A DNA stretch of 64,000 nucleotides from Desulfonauticus submarinus (GTDB lineage: Bacteria > Desulfobacterota > Desulfovibrionia > Desulfovibrionales > Desulfonatronovibrionaceae). The DNA is taken from assembly GCF_900104045.1 (NCBI RefSeq), contig NZ_FNIN01000003.1, positions 124,001 to 188,000 on the forward strand, read 5' to 3'. The notes under the pieces are model-generated. The model saw only the letters and a program-made list of their open reading frames with translations. It had not been told where the DNA came from and did no database searches. Of this stretch, positions 17,607-26,615 are shown piece after piece. Every line of letters begins with the position of its first letter. The first letter of the stretch is position 1. Made by a program: the position numbers and the translations under genes.

Positions 17607-18055
17607 AAAAGTTTTCTATCCAAAAGCAAATGAGAAAAATAACCAAACACAGCTGCTAAATAATAGGGGAAAAATTTAGTAGGCAAATAATGATAAAAAA
17701 TATAAGGCAATATCAAAATAGGGAAAGGCAACAATAACATTGCCCACCACGTATGAGTCCAACTCCTATGCGAACCCAAAGCTGGCAGCATTGCGATAAA
17801 ACCCAAGAGAGCTGCCAGCTTGTATTTAGCCTTTATTATTAAGGCTAAATCAAGACACACTAAAATCGCATAAAATAAATTCTGACCTTTTGAATCTGTA
17901 TCTATATCAGGAAAAAGAGCCCCTAAAACACCTATACAAAATGCCATCGCCACTTCCACAAGGGAAGGACTCCACCACTTTAGCCAAATTGCTAGAAAAA
18001 TTAACCCACCAACAAATAAACCACCAAAACCTATATGACCTTTATATCCTGGCAT
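17603..18055 (-). CDS. Membrane-bound YdjM/DUF457-type predicted metal-dependent hydrolase
   Basis: A 150-residue integral membrane protein with about four hydrophobic segments. It carries the histidine/aspartate pattern of the LexA-regulated YdjM-like family: GYKGHIGFGG at the N-terminus, PDIDTDSKG at about residue 50, SHRSWTHTWW at about residue 93 and FSHLLLD near the end. These residues could bind a metal at the membrane. The substrate is unknown. No clear ribosome site is visible before the ATG at 18055. It lies downstream of the sufB-like gene on the same strand, with a hairpin between them, so independent transcription is possible. Confidence 0.75.
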   Translation of the reverse strand: MPGYKGHIGFGGLFVGGLIFLAIWLKWWSPSLVEVAMAFCIGVLGALFPDIDTDSKGQNLFYAILVCLDLALIIKAKYKLAALLGFIAMLPALGSHRSWTHTWWAMLLLPFPILILPYIFYHYLPTKFFPYYLAAVFGYFSHLLLDRKLF

Positions 18056-18067
18056 AACAAACTCTTA

Positions 18068-18095
18068 AGGCGCTCAAGCAAAAACTTAAGCGCCT
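18068..18095 (-). terminator. Hairpin downstream of the sufC-sufB pair
   Basis: AGGCGCTCAAG (18068-18078) pairs with CTTAAGCGCCT (18085-18095), with one mismatch. It sits 30 bases after the sufB-like stop and before the DUF457 gene. The T-run is better on the plus strand (TATTTTT) than on the minus strand, so its direction is uncertain. Confidence 0.6.
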
Positions 18096-18124
18096 ATTTT
18101 TCCTACTTATTTCTAATCAACCAC

Positions 18125-19300
18125 CTAAAACATATCTTTTTCTGTTTCAGCAATAATTTTATCAATACTTTGTTTTAACTTAGCTGGTAATCCCATGATA
18201 TCTACATTCATAAAACCTCTAACAATAGTAGAAGTTGCTTCATCTTCATCTAATCCTCTTGCCATAAGATACTCTATCTCCTCCTGAGCTATCTTACCAA
18301 CAGCAGCCTCATGGGAAAGTTCTACTCCACTCTTTGTACCTTTTAATTCAGGAATCGCATGAATAATTCCGTCATTTAAAATAAGGCCTTTACATTCTAA
18401 ATGACCTTTTGCAGGCACACTATTCGCCTCTATAATTCCAGGAGCTATTATCTCACCACCAGTTGTAATAGCCCTAGAGATAATTTCACCTCGCGTATCC
18501 TCTGCATTTAATACAATTTTATTCCCAGAATTAATATACGCACCAGGAGGAGCAACTAAAATAGAGTTAAATCTAGCAACAGCTCCTTTACCATTTAAAT
18601 AGATTACAGGAAAAGATTGTACTGATTTTACAGGCTTTAAAAGAATATAATTGCTCTGAAAAACTCCTCCTTCCTCTACAATACCTACTGTTCTTGGTCG
18701 TACATCAACCTGTTCCCCCCAGTTATGAACCATAGTAAAAGTCAATTTTCCACCTTTTTTAATATAAAACTCAGATATGCCTAAATGCAAAGCGCTTTTT
18801 ACTTTATGAGAAGTAGCACAACCTGTGATAATATGTACTTCTGCTCCTTCTTCTATTACTATAATATTGTGTACACTTTGCCCTACATTTTCTCCTTTTA
18901 TAAATAGACAAGATTGTACTGGTTCTGTTATTTTTCTACCTTTTTCAACTTTGATAAAATAACCACCATGTAGTTTCTCTGCAGCTAATTTTGTATATTC
19001 ATCTTTATCCTTATTTACAGCTTTCCAAAAATATTCAGGAAGACCATCGTATTTTTCTAAAGCATCTTTTATATCTAAAATTTCTAATCCTTCTTGCTTT
19101 GTACTACAAGTAGCTTTTGAGTGATTTATATGTAAATACGTTCCACTTCTTTCTACTTCTTCTATATCTACCCCTGCCATCTCTAACTCTTCTCTATCCT
19201 GCTCAGATATTTGATGCAAACCATCTATCTTAACTTCTTCCCCTTCAAACTTAAACTTATCTAATTTTACTTCAGGATTTACCTTTTTTATTTTAGGCAT
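18125..19300 (-). CDS. sufB: SufB-type scaffold of a minimal SufBC iron-sulfur system
   Basis: Core scaffold protein that builds iron-sulfur clusters with the SufC ATPase. The product is 391 residues, shorter than E. coli SufB (about 495), and lacks a separate SufD partner nearby. The beta-helix core is typical of SufB/SufD ([32 protein letters not shown]). The C-terminus ends [18 protein letters not shown] then [12 protein letters not shown] set the start at the ATG at 19300. An upstream in-frame GTG at 19309 overlaps the ribosome site AAGGAG, which is 8 bases from the ATG. It overlaps the sufC end and is closed by a hairpin at 18068-18095. Confidence 0.85.
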   Translation of the reverse strand: MPKIKKVNPEVKLDKFKFEGEEVKIDGLHQISEQDREELEMAGVDIEEVERSGTYLHINHSKATCSTKQEGLEILDIKDALEKYDGLPEYFWKAVNKDKDEYTKLAAEKLHGGYFIKVEKGRKITEPVQSCLFIKGENVGQSVHNIIVIEEGAEVHIITGCATSHKVKSALHLGISEFYIKKGGKLTFTMVHNWGEQVDVRPRTVGIVEEGGVFQSNYILLKPVKSVQSFPVIYLNGKGAVARFNSILVAPPGAYINSGNKIVLNAEDTRGEIISRAITTGGEIIAPGIIEANSVPAKGHLECKGLILNDGIIHAIPELKGTKSGVELSHEAAVGKIAQEEIEYLMARGLDEDEATSTIVRGFMNVDIMGLPAKLKQSIDKIIAETEKDMF

Positions 19301-20049
19301 CTTACACACTCCTTGTATCCAAATTTGCTAATATGTTCTAAAATATCTCTGGGTCTACCTTCACAACAAAGTTGACCATTCATTAAGACCTGGCCTCTAT
19401 CTGCATTAATATAATCCAAAATATAACCAGTATGGGTAATAATAAGACCAGAAACTTGCCGAATTTTCTTTAATTCTTTCATAGGAATATCTGGTCTTGG
19501 TTCCATACCATTACCACTTAAAAGTTCTTTCACAATTTTACCAATAAGAGCCATATTTTCTAAATCCACTCCTGACTCAGGCTCATCAAATAAAAGTAAA
19601 TCTGGTTTTTGAGCCATCAATTGCAAAAGTTCCGAGCGTTTAATTTCTCCTCCAGAAAATCCAGAATTTATATCTCTATCTAAAAAGTCCTCAAAATTTA
19701 CTTTTTGAGCTAATTTTTTCACATCTAAGTCTTTATTTCGAGCACAAAGTCTTACTAAATCAGCTGTTTTTAAACCGTGAATAGTTGGAGGACGTTGAAA
19801 AGACATTCCTATTCCCAAACGAGCTCTTTCATATGTAGGTAAATGAGTAATATCTTTACCTTTAAAAACGATTTTACCCTTTACTACTTCATAACCAGAA
19901 AATCCCATCAGCGTCATTAGTAAACTAGTTTTACCAGAACCATTAGGACCAAATAAAATAAAAGTTTCTCCCGCTTTAATCTCTAAGTTCACACCCTTTA
20001 AAACTTCTTTATCGCCTATTTTAACATGAAGATCTTCAATAATTAACAT
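19288..20049 (-). CDS. sufC: SufC-type ABC ATPase of iron-sulfur cluster assembly
   Basis: ATPase that drives cluster assembly on the SufB-type partner. It has Walker [11 protein letters not shown] (about residue 35), an ABC signature region [13 protein letters not shown] (about residue 132), and Walker [13 protein letters not shown] (about residue 155). These are the hallmarks of SufC. The length of 253 residues is typical. AAAAGGAG precedes the ATG. The gene overlaps its sufB-like partner by 13 bases. There is no sufS, sufU, sufD or iscU gene in view, so the pair is a minimal two-gene SUF machine. Confidence 0.93.
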   Translation of the reverse strand: MLIIEDLHVKIGDKEVLKGVNLEIKAGETFILFGPNGSGKTSLLMTLMGFSGYEVVKGKIVFKGKDITHLPTYERARLGIGMSFQRPPTIHGLKTADLVRLCARNKDLDVKKLAQKVNFEDFLDRDINSGFSGGEIKRSELLQLMAQKPDLLLFDEPESGVDLENMALIGKIVKELLSGNGMEPRPDIPMKELKKIRQVSGLIITHTGYILDYINADRGQVLMNGQLCCEGRPRDILEHISKFGYKECVRCLK

Positions 20050-20100
20050 ATATTGCTCCTTTTTTTATTTATAGCTAGAATCCCCTTGCCTAAAAATCCA

Positions 20101-21702
20101 TTAAAATCCTGTTTCTATCTTTTTTATTTTTTCCTCTACTAAAAAAATTTTATTTTTCACCTTACTTGCTTTTAGCTTTACTAACATATTTTTCAAAATT
20201 GCGGCTTTTTTCTGTAATAACTTTAAGTCTCCACTGTTGTCCACTACAAAAGTACACTGTCTTAACTTAACTTCTTGAGAAAATTGCCAACTTTCTATCT
20301 GCGTTATCTTTTCCTCACTCCATCCTCTTTTAAGAAGCGCTCTCCTTCTTTCTTCTTCTGGTCTAAAAACACCAACAAATACCACATTTTCATCTTTTGC
20401 AAATCTACTCTCTAAGTATAAAGGGATATCTCCCACCACAAAAGGTAAAAAATTCCTTGCTCTCACATATTCTTGCCATCGACCAAAAACTAAGGGATGT
20501 ATTATCTTTTCCACTTCCTTTCTTAAATAAGAATTATCCTTTAAACACTTCCATAATTTATTTCTGTCTATCTCTTCATTAAAATTTAAAATCTCATCCC
20601 CCAGCATCTGCCTTAGAAGAAAATAACCATCTTTCCCCTTTTTGTACAGAGTGTGAACTATTTTATCCGCACTAAAAAAATCTTTATCCAAATATTTAGC
20701 TAATTCTGTTTTTCCACTTCCAGGCAAACCAACCAAAATCACTTTTAAAGGCTCTTGAAGTAAAAAGTATAACACTTGTTTAAAATCAAGAGGTAACTTA
20801 CTTTGAAATGTCTTTATTTCTTTATTTGTTAGGCTAAAATTTAAAAAACTCGCATGAAGCATTTGTCTTTTTACTAACTTTTTTAATATCTTTGTCTTAT
20901 AATCTTTAACAATAATTTCTCCACCATATGTTTTATCTCCTAAAATAGGACAGCCTATAGTTGTTAAATGCACTCTTATTTGATGGGTTCTCCCTGTAAA
21001 AATTTTCACTTTTAACAAACTATATTCTCCATCTGTCCAAATTACTTGATAAGCACTTTTAGCTGGTTTTCCTCCTTTACTCCGCACAGCCATTCTTGTT
21101 CTATTTTTTAGATCTCTCCCTAGAGGTAATTCTATTATACCTTGTTCTTTTTGGGGCTTACCTCTAACCAAAGCAAGATAAATCTTATCCACCTTGCGCG
21201 CAGAAAATAATTCCGAAAAATACATTCTACTTTGTTCGTTTAAAGCTACTACAAGCAATCCTGAAGTATCTTTGTCCAATCTGTGAACAATCCCTGGCCG
21301 TTCTCCTCCAATTTTTTTTAAAGAAGGAAAATGATATAATAAAAAATGAACCAAGGTAGGCTGTTTTTCAGATGGTGCAGGATGAACTGTCAAACCAGGA
21401 GGTTTATCCAATACTATAAAATCTCTATCGTGATATACTAAAGATAGTTCTCCTTTTTGAGGAGAAATTAATTCTTTGTTTTCAATATCCAAAGCACAAA
21501 CAATCTTATCATTTATTTTTAAACGATAAGAAGGTTTTATTTGGAAATTATTATTTACGGAACAGAGCTGTTTATCTAATAATGATTTTACTTTACTTCT
21601 TGGAATATTTAATTTTTTACTTAAAAAAATATCAATTCTTTGTTTTTTCTCGCCTTTATAATAAAAAATAAAAGTTTCTCTCTTAGATTCCAAATCAACC
21701 AC
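20101..21702 (-). CDS. Fusion of RluA-family pseudouridine synthase and dephospho-CoA kinase
   Basis: One open frame encodes two unrelated activities. The N-terminal S4-like region (about residues 20-70) and RluA catalytic region (VHRLDKDTSGLLVVALN, with the catalytic Asp at about residue 144) make pseudouridine in rRNA. From about residue 317, ILVGLPGSGKTELAKYL and SADKIVHTLY mark dephospho-CoA kinase, the last step of CoA synthesis. The C-terminal end (VVDNSGDLKLLQKKAA) is typical of CoaE. The frame is continuous with no sign of a shift. The start is a GTG at 21702 with a weak ribosome site. Confidence 0.88.
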   Translation of the reverse strand: MVDLESKRETFIFYYKGEKKQRIDIFLSKKLNIPRSKVKSLLDKQLCSVNNNFQIKPSYRLKINDKIVCALDIENKELISPQKGELSLVYHDRDFIVLDKPPGLTVHPAPSEKQPTLVHFLLYHFPSLKKIGGERPGIVHRLDKDTSGLLVVALNEQSRMYFSELFSARKVDKIYLALVRGKPQKEQGIIELPLGRDLKNRTRMAVRSKGGKPAKSAYQVIWTDGEYSLLKVKIFTGRTHQIRVHLTTIGCPILGDKTYGGEIIVKDYKTKILKKLVKRQMLHASFLNFSLTNKEIKTFQSKLPLDFKQVLYFLLQEPLKVILVGLPGSGKTELAKYLDKDFFSADKIVHTLYKKGKDGYFLLRQMLGDEILNFNEEIDRNKLWKCLKDNSYLRKEVEKIIHPLVFGRWQEYVRARNFLPFVVGDIPLYLESRFAKDENVVFVGVFRPEEERRRALLKRGWSEEKITQIESWQFSQEVKLRQCTFVVDNSGDLKLLQKKAAILKNMLVKLKASKVKNKIFLVEEKIKKIETGF

Positions 21703-21750
21703 ACTCTAAAATCAATTAAAATTAAATTCTTAAGGCATTGAAACCAAAAT

Positions 21751-22626
21751 TTAACTAACTATTTGCGTACCTATGCCAGCTTTGGTAAACATCTCTAAAA
21801 TAATAGAATTCTCTAACCTTCCATCTATAATATGAGTTTTCTCTACCCCTTCTTCTAAAGCCTCTAAACAACATTTTACTTTTGGTATCATACCACCCTT
21901 GATAATACCTTTATCCAATAATTCTATACTTTGTCGTTTTGTTAAAGAAGAAATTACATCCCCATTCTCATTTAAAATACCTGGAACATCTGTTAACAAA
22001 ATTAACTTTGTCGCCTTTAAGCTACTAGCTACTGCACTAGCAACATAATCAGCATTTATATTATAAGTCTCTCCACTTTCATCAACTCCAACAGGTGCTA
22101 AAATGGGAATAAAACCTTCCTTTTGCAAAGAATTAATAAGAGCAGTATTCACAGAAACAACTTCACCTACTTTTCCTAAATCAATAATTTCAGGTGGAGC
22201 ATTTTTTTTATCTATGATCATCTCCAACTTTCTAGCCTTGATTAAAAAACCATCTTTACCTGATAAACCAACAGCTTTCCCGCCCTTTAAATTAACTAAG
22301 TTAACTATTTCTTTGTTAACCTTTCCAACTAACACCATCTCTACCACATCCATAGTGGCATCATCTGTTATTCTAAAGCCTTCCTTAAAATGAGAGGGAA
22401 TATTAAGCTGTTTTAACATTTTTCCTATCTGCGGCCCCCCTCCATGAACAACAACAGGATTTACTCCAATATATTTTAACAAAACAATATTTAGAGCAAA
22501 ACTAGATTTAAGTTCTTCATCTATCATTGCGTGGCCACCATACTTTATCACCACAGTACGGCCATAAAAATCTTTAATATAAGGAAGGGCTTCTAATAAA
22601 ATTTTGGCTTTTAAACTTTCTTCCAT
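21751..22626 (-). CDS. argB: Acetylglutamate kinase
   Basis: Phosphorylates N-acetylglutamate, the second step of arginine biosynthesis. The 291-residue product shows the ATP/substrate loops VIKYGGHAM (about residue 28) and [11 protein letters not shown] (about residue 59), [19 protein letters not shown] (about residue 190), and [15 protein letters not shown] (about residue 243). The length is normal. It is preceded at short distance by a bifunctional-nuclease-domain gene and followed by the RluA-CoaE fusion, probably all in one transcript. No other arginine gene is nearby. Confidence 0.96.
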   Translation of the reverse strand: MEESLKAKILLEALPYIKDFYGRTVVIKYGGHAMIDEELKSSFALNIVLLKYIGVNPVVVHGGGPQIGKMLKQLNIPSHFKEGFRITDDATMDVVEMVLVGKVNKEIVNLVNLKGGKAVGLSGKDGFLIKARKLEMIIDKKNAPPEIIDLGKVGEVVSVNTALINSLQKEGFIPILAPVGVDESGETYNINADYVASAVASSLKATKLILLTDVPGILNENGDVISSLTKRQSIELLDKGIIKGGMIPKVKCCLEALEEGVEKTHIIDGRLENSIILEMFTKAGIGTQIVS

Positions 22627-22640
22627 CTCTATCTTTGCCT

Positions 22641-23138
22641 TTACATTTTATATTTTGTTAAATCCAAATCATATTTGGCTAAAATTTCAGACCATTTTTT
22701 ACTCTCTTCATCTTTTAAAACTTCTTGCCTATTTTCTTCCACTAGATGCTTAACTTCTAATAAAATATCTTCTTTGACCATAATTCTCACCTTTGCTCTA
22801 AGAGCTAGAGCAATGGCATCAGAAGGCCTACTATCTATAGATAAACAATTTTCTCCTTTTTTAATTATTAATTTAGCAAAATACGTAGATTCTTTAAGCT
22901 CTGTAATTTGAATTTCTTCTAAAACTCCTCCCATTTCTTTAATTGTATTTAAAAACAAATCATGAGTAAGAGGCCTTGGCATTTTTACATCATTTAAAGG
23001 AATAGAAATAGACATTGCCTCTAGTGCTCCAATCCATATAGGCAAAACATATTTTTCTTCTTTATCTTTTAAAATAATAAGTGGCATTTTAGTAGTTTCA
23101 TCTAAAGCTAATCCAAATACCTTCATTTCTACAAACAT
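22641..23138 (-). CDS. Bifunctional nuclease (BFN/DUF151) domain protein
   Basis: The 165-residue product is nearly all BFN domain (DUF151), seen in bacteria and plants and reported to have DNase/RNase activity in some members. Recognisable segments are [16 protein letters not shown] and [15 protein letters not shown]. The biological substrate is unknown. The ATG overlaps the miaB stop codon (TAATG), so it is translationally coupled. It has no membrane segment or signal peptide. In this setting, between tRNA-modifying MiaB and ArgB, no particular role is suggested. Confidence 0.88.
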   Translation of the reverse strand: MFVEMKVFGLALDETTKMPLIILKDKEEKYVLPIWIGALEAMSISIPLNDVKMPRPLTHDLFLNTIKEMGGVLEEIQITELKESTYFAKLIIKKGENCLSIDSRPSDAIALALRAKVRIMVKEDILLEVKHLVEENRQEVLKDEESKKWSEILAKYDLDLTKYKM

Positions 23139-24460
23139 TATCTCACCTCTCCCACTAAGGAATGTTTCTTAGCTTCAGTTATCCTTACTTTAACTAGTTC
23201 CCTTCTAATGTCCCTAGAACTCTCAATATTAACGACCCTGTTCCACAAATCTCGACCACGAAAATGAAGATTCGTTCCACCTTGGCGTTTACTTATTGTT
23301 TCTATTAAAACTTCTTCTTCTTTTCCTACTACTTGTTTATACTTTTTCTGCGTAATTTTTTCTTGAAGGGCTTGTAGTCTTATCAAACGTTCTTGCTTAA
23401 CTTCTTCTGGAACTTTGTTCTCCATTTTCTCTGCTCTAGTTCCAGGGCGATCAGAATACTTAAAAGAATAAGCATTTTCAAACTCAACAATCTGCAAAAC
23501 TTCTAAAGTTTGTTTAAAATCTTCTTCTGTTTCTCCTGGAAAACCAACAATCAAATCAGTAGTAAAAGAAATATCAGGTCTCGCTAACCTAAGTTTCTCG
23601 ATTAAATCAAGATACCTTTTTTTAGTATATTTCCGTCCCATAATTTTTAAAATTCTATCTGAACCAACTTGCAGTGGTAAATGCAAATGAGGACACAATA
23701 CTTCTAATTCCCCAAATAGTCTAATTACCTCTAAAGATAAATCTTTTGGATGAGAAGTAGTAAACCTAAGCCTTTTTAATCCATGAATTAACGCGACTTC
23801 TCTTAAAAGTTGAGCAAAACTAGTTCCATCTCCATACTTATCTTGGCCATAACTATTTACATTTTGACCTAATAACGTAATCTCTTTTGCCCCTCGTTCC
23901 ACTAAAGTCTTGCATTCTGTTAAAACCTCAGCTTTAAACCTAGACTTTTGCCTTCCTCTAGTAAAGGGAACGATACAATAAGCACAGAAATTATCACAAC
24001 CTTGCATAATATTTACAAATACACTTACATCAGCCTTTTCAGGAAATACCTTTTCCCTCTCTGGATAAAAATCCTCAAAAGAAAGTAAGCTAATTCTTTT
24101 GTGAGGAAAATTTAATAGTTCTTCAATCTTATCTGGAACTAAATATAGTCCGTCTGTACCAAAAACTAGACGCACATAAGGAAAACGCTCAAAAAATCCT
24201 TCTCCTATCTGTTGTCCTACACATCCTCCTACTCCTACAAAAAAACTAGGATTTTGTTCCCATTTCTTTCTAAACCTTCCTATTTCACTATAAACCTTTT
24301 GTTCAGGTTTTTCTCTTACACTACAAGTATTTAGCAAAACAAAGTCAGCTTCCTTCTCTTTTAAGGTCAAAGTAAAACCCCGTTTCTGCAAGCTTAAAAT
24401 TAACCAATTAGAATCTGCCACATTCATCTGACATCCAAACGTAATAACACTAAACTTCAT
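23138..24460 (-). CDS. miaB: tRNA-2-methylthio-N6-isopentenyladenosine methylthiotransferase MiaB
   Basis: Radical SAM enzyme that adds a methylthio group to i6A37 of tRNAs reading U-starting codons. The UPF0004 domain has its cysteines in FGCQMN, TCSVREK and VGGCVGQQ. The radical SAM CxxxCxxC is in MQGCDNFCAYCIVPFTRGRQ at about residue 155. The TRAM domain occupies the last 65 residues. The 440-residue length is normal. The start ATG overlaps the stop of the upstream kinase gene (ATGA). It needs iron-sulfur clusters, which the SufBC pair at 18-20 kb could supply. Confidence 0.96.
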   Translation of the reverse strand: MKFSVITFGCQMNVADSNWLILSLQKRGFTLTLKEKEADFVLLNTCSVREKPEQKVYSEIGRFRKKWEQNPSFFVGVGGCVGQQIGEGFFERFPYVRLVFGTDGLYLVPDKIEELLNFPHKRISLLSFEDFYPEREKVFPEKADVSVFVNIMQGCDNFCAYCIVPFTRGRQKSRFKAEVLTECKTLVERGAKEITLLGQNVNSYGQDKYGDGTSFAQLLREVALIHGLKRLRFTTSHPKDLSLEVIRLFGELEVLCPHLHLPLQVGSDRILKIMGRKYTKKRYLDLIEKLRLARPDISFTTDLIVGFPGETEEDFKQTLEVLQIVEFENAYSFKYSDRPGTRAEKMENKVPEEVKQERLIRLQALQEKITQKKYKQVVGKEEEVLIETISKRQGGTNLHFRGRDLWNRVVNIESSRDIRRELVKVRITEAKKHSLVGEVR

Positions 24461-25041
24461 TGTAGATTATTCCTCTCAAGCCACTTTTTAATAAAAAAAA
24501 TAACCTCTTTTTCTGCTTCTTCAAGACTTAATCTATCATTTTCTAAAATAAAATCTGCATTTGGATTTTCTTCAAAGTCTACATCCACTCCTATCACTTC
24601 TCCAAGACCAGGAAAAATTTTACCTGTTTTTTTTCTTTCCAAAGCCTTAGCATACAGGTTTGCCATTATCTTACCTTCAGGACGATTAGCCTCTCTTTGC
24701 ATGGCTATTTCTAAAGAGCATTTTATATAAATCTCTGCAAAAGGGTTAAACTTTCTCCTAACCCTATCTCTAAACTCCAGTTTATAAGCAGCTCCATCCA
24801 AAATTACTCCTTTTCCCTGCTTTGCCAAATCAATCCCTTCATCACCAAACATTTTATAGGCTAACTCCCGTTCTTCTTTAGTGTATGTAGGATTAGGAAA
24901 ATATTCTTTTCGTTTAACATCCATTTCTAAATATACAATATCCTGTGAACAAAATTTTTGTAAAAACTTAAAAGCTGCCTTGGATAAACTTGATTTACCA
25001 CTTCCAGGCAGTCCTACAAACCATATTATCCACCCTTTCAT
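24457..25041 (-). CDS. Divergent APS-kinase-fold P-loop kinase
   Basis: A 194-residue kinase-like protein. It has P-loop GLPGSGKSSLSKAAF at about residues 10-24. The rest resembles the adenylylsulfate kinase (CysC) fold: a switch-like region around residue 70 and IYIKCSLEIAMQRE near residue 103. The usual DGDNxR substrate motif of CysC reads EMDVKRKE, so APS may not be the substrate. A COG0645-type kinase of unknown substrate is an alternative. It follows an APH-fold phosphotransferase gene by 18 bases and overlaps miaB, so all three are probably one transcript. No sulfate-assimilation gene (cysD or cysN) is next to it. Confidence 0.72.
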   Translation of the reverse strand: MKGWIIWFVGLPGSGKSSLSKAAFKFLQKFCSQDIVYLEMDVKRKEYFPNPTYTKEERELAYKMFGDEGIDLAKQGKGVILDGAAYKLEFRDRVRRKFNPFAEIYIKCSLEIAMQREANRPEGKIMANLYAKALERKKTGKIFPGLGEVIGVDVDFEENPNADFILENDRLSLEEAEKEVIFFIKKWLERNNLQ

Positions 25042-25059
25042 AAGCTACAATGCCTCTTT

Positions 25060-26139
25060 TTACTCCATATATTTATTAATCTTCATATAATCAAAATTCT
25101 CATCTTCTAATACGTTTTGAATAAACCTAAAAAGCCCCTTTCTAACCTCTACGGGATGATTAGGATACCATTCAGGAGAGGCAATTACTAATCCTCTAAA
25201 AACATAAAAAGGAGCAATAAGTTTTAATATTTCTTTATCATTAGTAATGGATAAATACTCTTCCCAAAAAGTTAAATATAACTTCTCAAAAGGTCCAGAA
25301 AGTTTAGGCTGGTCATAAAGTCCAAACAATAAATAATTACAACTCATAGTGGCAACATCATCTGCAGGCTCTCCCCATTCACCTCTACTCCTATCTAACA
25401 CACTAAAATCGAGATTATCACGTACTAACACATTCCAAGGATGAAAATCACCATGCACAGCACTCAAACGATGAGTAAATTTTCTAAACTTCCATCTCCA
25501 ATCAATAAGTCTTTTTTCCAATTTCTGAAATTCCTCTGGAGTAAAATGCTCATAAGGATAAGGGTAGGCATCAATAAGGCCCCAGATACATTCTGAATGT
25601 CCAATAAGATCCCTAATTCTTCTTAAGTATAAATCTTCATCTTTCTTTTTTACAGAATGCACTTTAGCAAGCCAGCGAGCAAACTCTTTGGCTAAAGAAA
25701 AGTCCTCTTCTCTAACATCTCCTTTACGCATTCGCTCTAGATCAAGAAAATAATCATGTCCTTCTACTTTCTCTGTTAAGAGAAAAAACTCTTTAGGTTC
25801 CTTAACAGGAATAAGTCTTCCTCTACTATCAATATAACCTAACCCCATTGGTTTTACATGTTTATCCATACGAGCAGCACAGTCATACTGAAACATTAAA
25901 ATTGCAGCTCTATCCCAATAAAATTGATGCCCATACTTATCTCCCTTCATAGTAGAAAGTACAAAGGAATTAGGTTTACCATTCAATTCAAAATGTACTA
26001 ATAAAGGTTTGCCATAGCCAAAATCCTTCATTCCCTGTTCTTCTAGGGAACCAATCTCTCCTATACCTGTAAGTTTAGCTTGTTCTCCAAAAGCCTGCTG
26101 TAAATAATTCTCTAAAGATTGAAGATCTATCTCTTTCAT
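25060..26139 (-). CDS. APH-fold phosphotransferase of unknown substrate
   Basis: The 359-residue product has the aminoglycoside-phosphotransferase/choline-kinase fold. The catalytic loop VHGDFHPWNVLV is at about residue 224, and the second magnesium-binding segment VLDRSRGEWGEPADDVA is at about residue 245. A substrate-binding C-terminal lobe follows. The likely chemistry is ATP-dependent phosphorylation of a small hydroxylated molecule; resistance to antibiotics is neither shown nor suggested. AGGAGGATAATGAC precedes the ATG. It is followed after 18 bases by the P-loop kinase gene, so the two proteins probably work on one substrate or pathway. Confidence 0.8.
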   Translation of the reverse strand: MKEIDLQSLENYLQQAFGEQAKLTGIGEIGSLEEQGMKDFGYGKPLLVHFELNGKPNSFVLSTMKGDKYGHQFYWDRAAILMFQYDCAARMDKHVKPMGLGYIDSRGRLIPVKEPKEFFLLTEKVEGHDYFLDLERMRKGDVREEDFSLAKEFARWLAKVHSVKKKDEDLYLRRIRDLIGHSECIWGLIDAYPYPYEHFTPEEFQKLEKRLIDWRWKFRKFTHRLSAVHGDFHPWNVLVRDNLDFSVLDRSRGEWGEPADDVATMSCNYLLFGLYDQPKLSGPFEKLYLTFWEEYLSITNDKEILKLIAPFYVFRGLVIASPEWYPNHPVEVRKGLFRFIQNVLEDENFDYMKINKYME

Positions 26140-26182
26140 GTCATTATCCTCCTAAACAATATTTATTGCAAAAATCAAAATT

Positions 26183-26500
26183 TTAGTTCACTTCACTAAT
26201 AATCCAATCTAAAAAAGGTTTAGCACCATCTTCTATAGGTAAAAAAATAATGCACGGACACTCATAAGAGTGCATACTGCAAACCTTTTCTACTATTTTT
26301 TGCTTTAAGTTCCTCTTACTCTTGACTATTAAAATAGTCTCTTCAGATTTATCTATTTCTCCTTTCCACCAAAATAAAGAATAAACTTTAGGATAAATAT
26401 TAGCACAAGCAATTAATTTATCTAAAAGTAATTCTTTAGCAATTTGTTTTGCCTCTTCTATATTGGGTGTAGTAATATACCCTAAAATGCACTCTGTCAT
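26183..26500 (-). CDS. cutA: CutA1 family protein
   Basis: The 105-residue CutA1 protein forms a very stable trimer. It is linked to divalent-metal tolerance in E. coli, but its molecular function is unresolved. Conserved segments are LLLDKLIACANIYPKV (about residue 25) and SLFWWKGEIDKSEE (about residue 41). SYECPCIIFLPI follows near residue 79. The start has a GAGAGG ribosome site. It lies 44 bases upstream of the phosphotransferase gene on the same strand, possibly cotranscribed with it. Confidence 0.92.
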   Translation of the reverse strand: MTECILGYITTPNIEEAKQIAKELLLDKLIACANIYPKVYSLFWWKGEIDKSEETILIVKSKRNLKQKIVEKVCSMHSYECPCIIFLPIEDGAKPFLDWIISEVN

Positions 26501-26615
26501 GTTTTCAACCTCTCAAAAAAAGATAAGCTGAGAGTAAATATTTCCTTTTTACCTGTAAAGAGAAAAGAAAACTTATTTAATGATTTTGAACAACCTATCT
26601 TAACTTAACTAAAAA

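Noticed and set aside
24457-25041. Confident cysC (APS kinase) assignment
   Set aside because: The substrate motif is altered, and the gene pairs with an APH-fold kinase rather than sulfate-activation genes.
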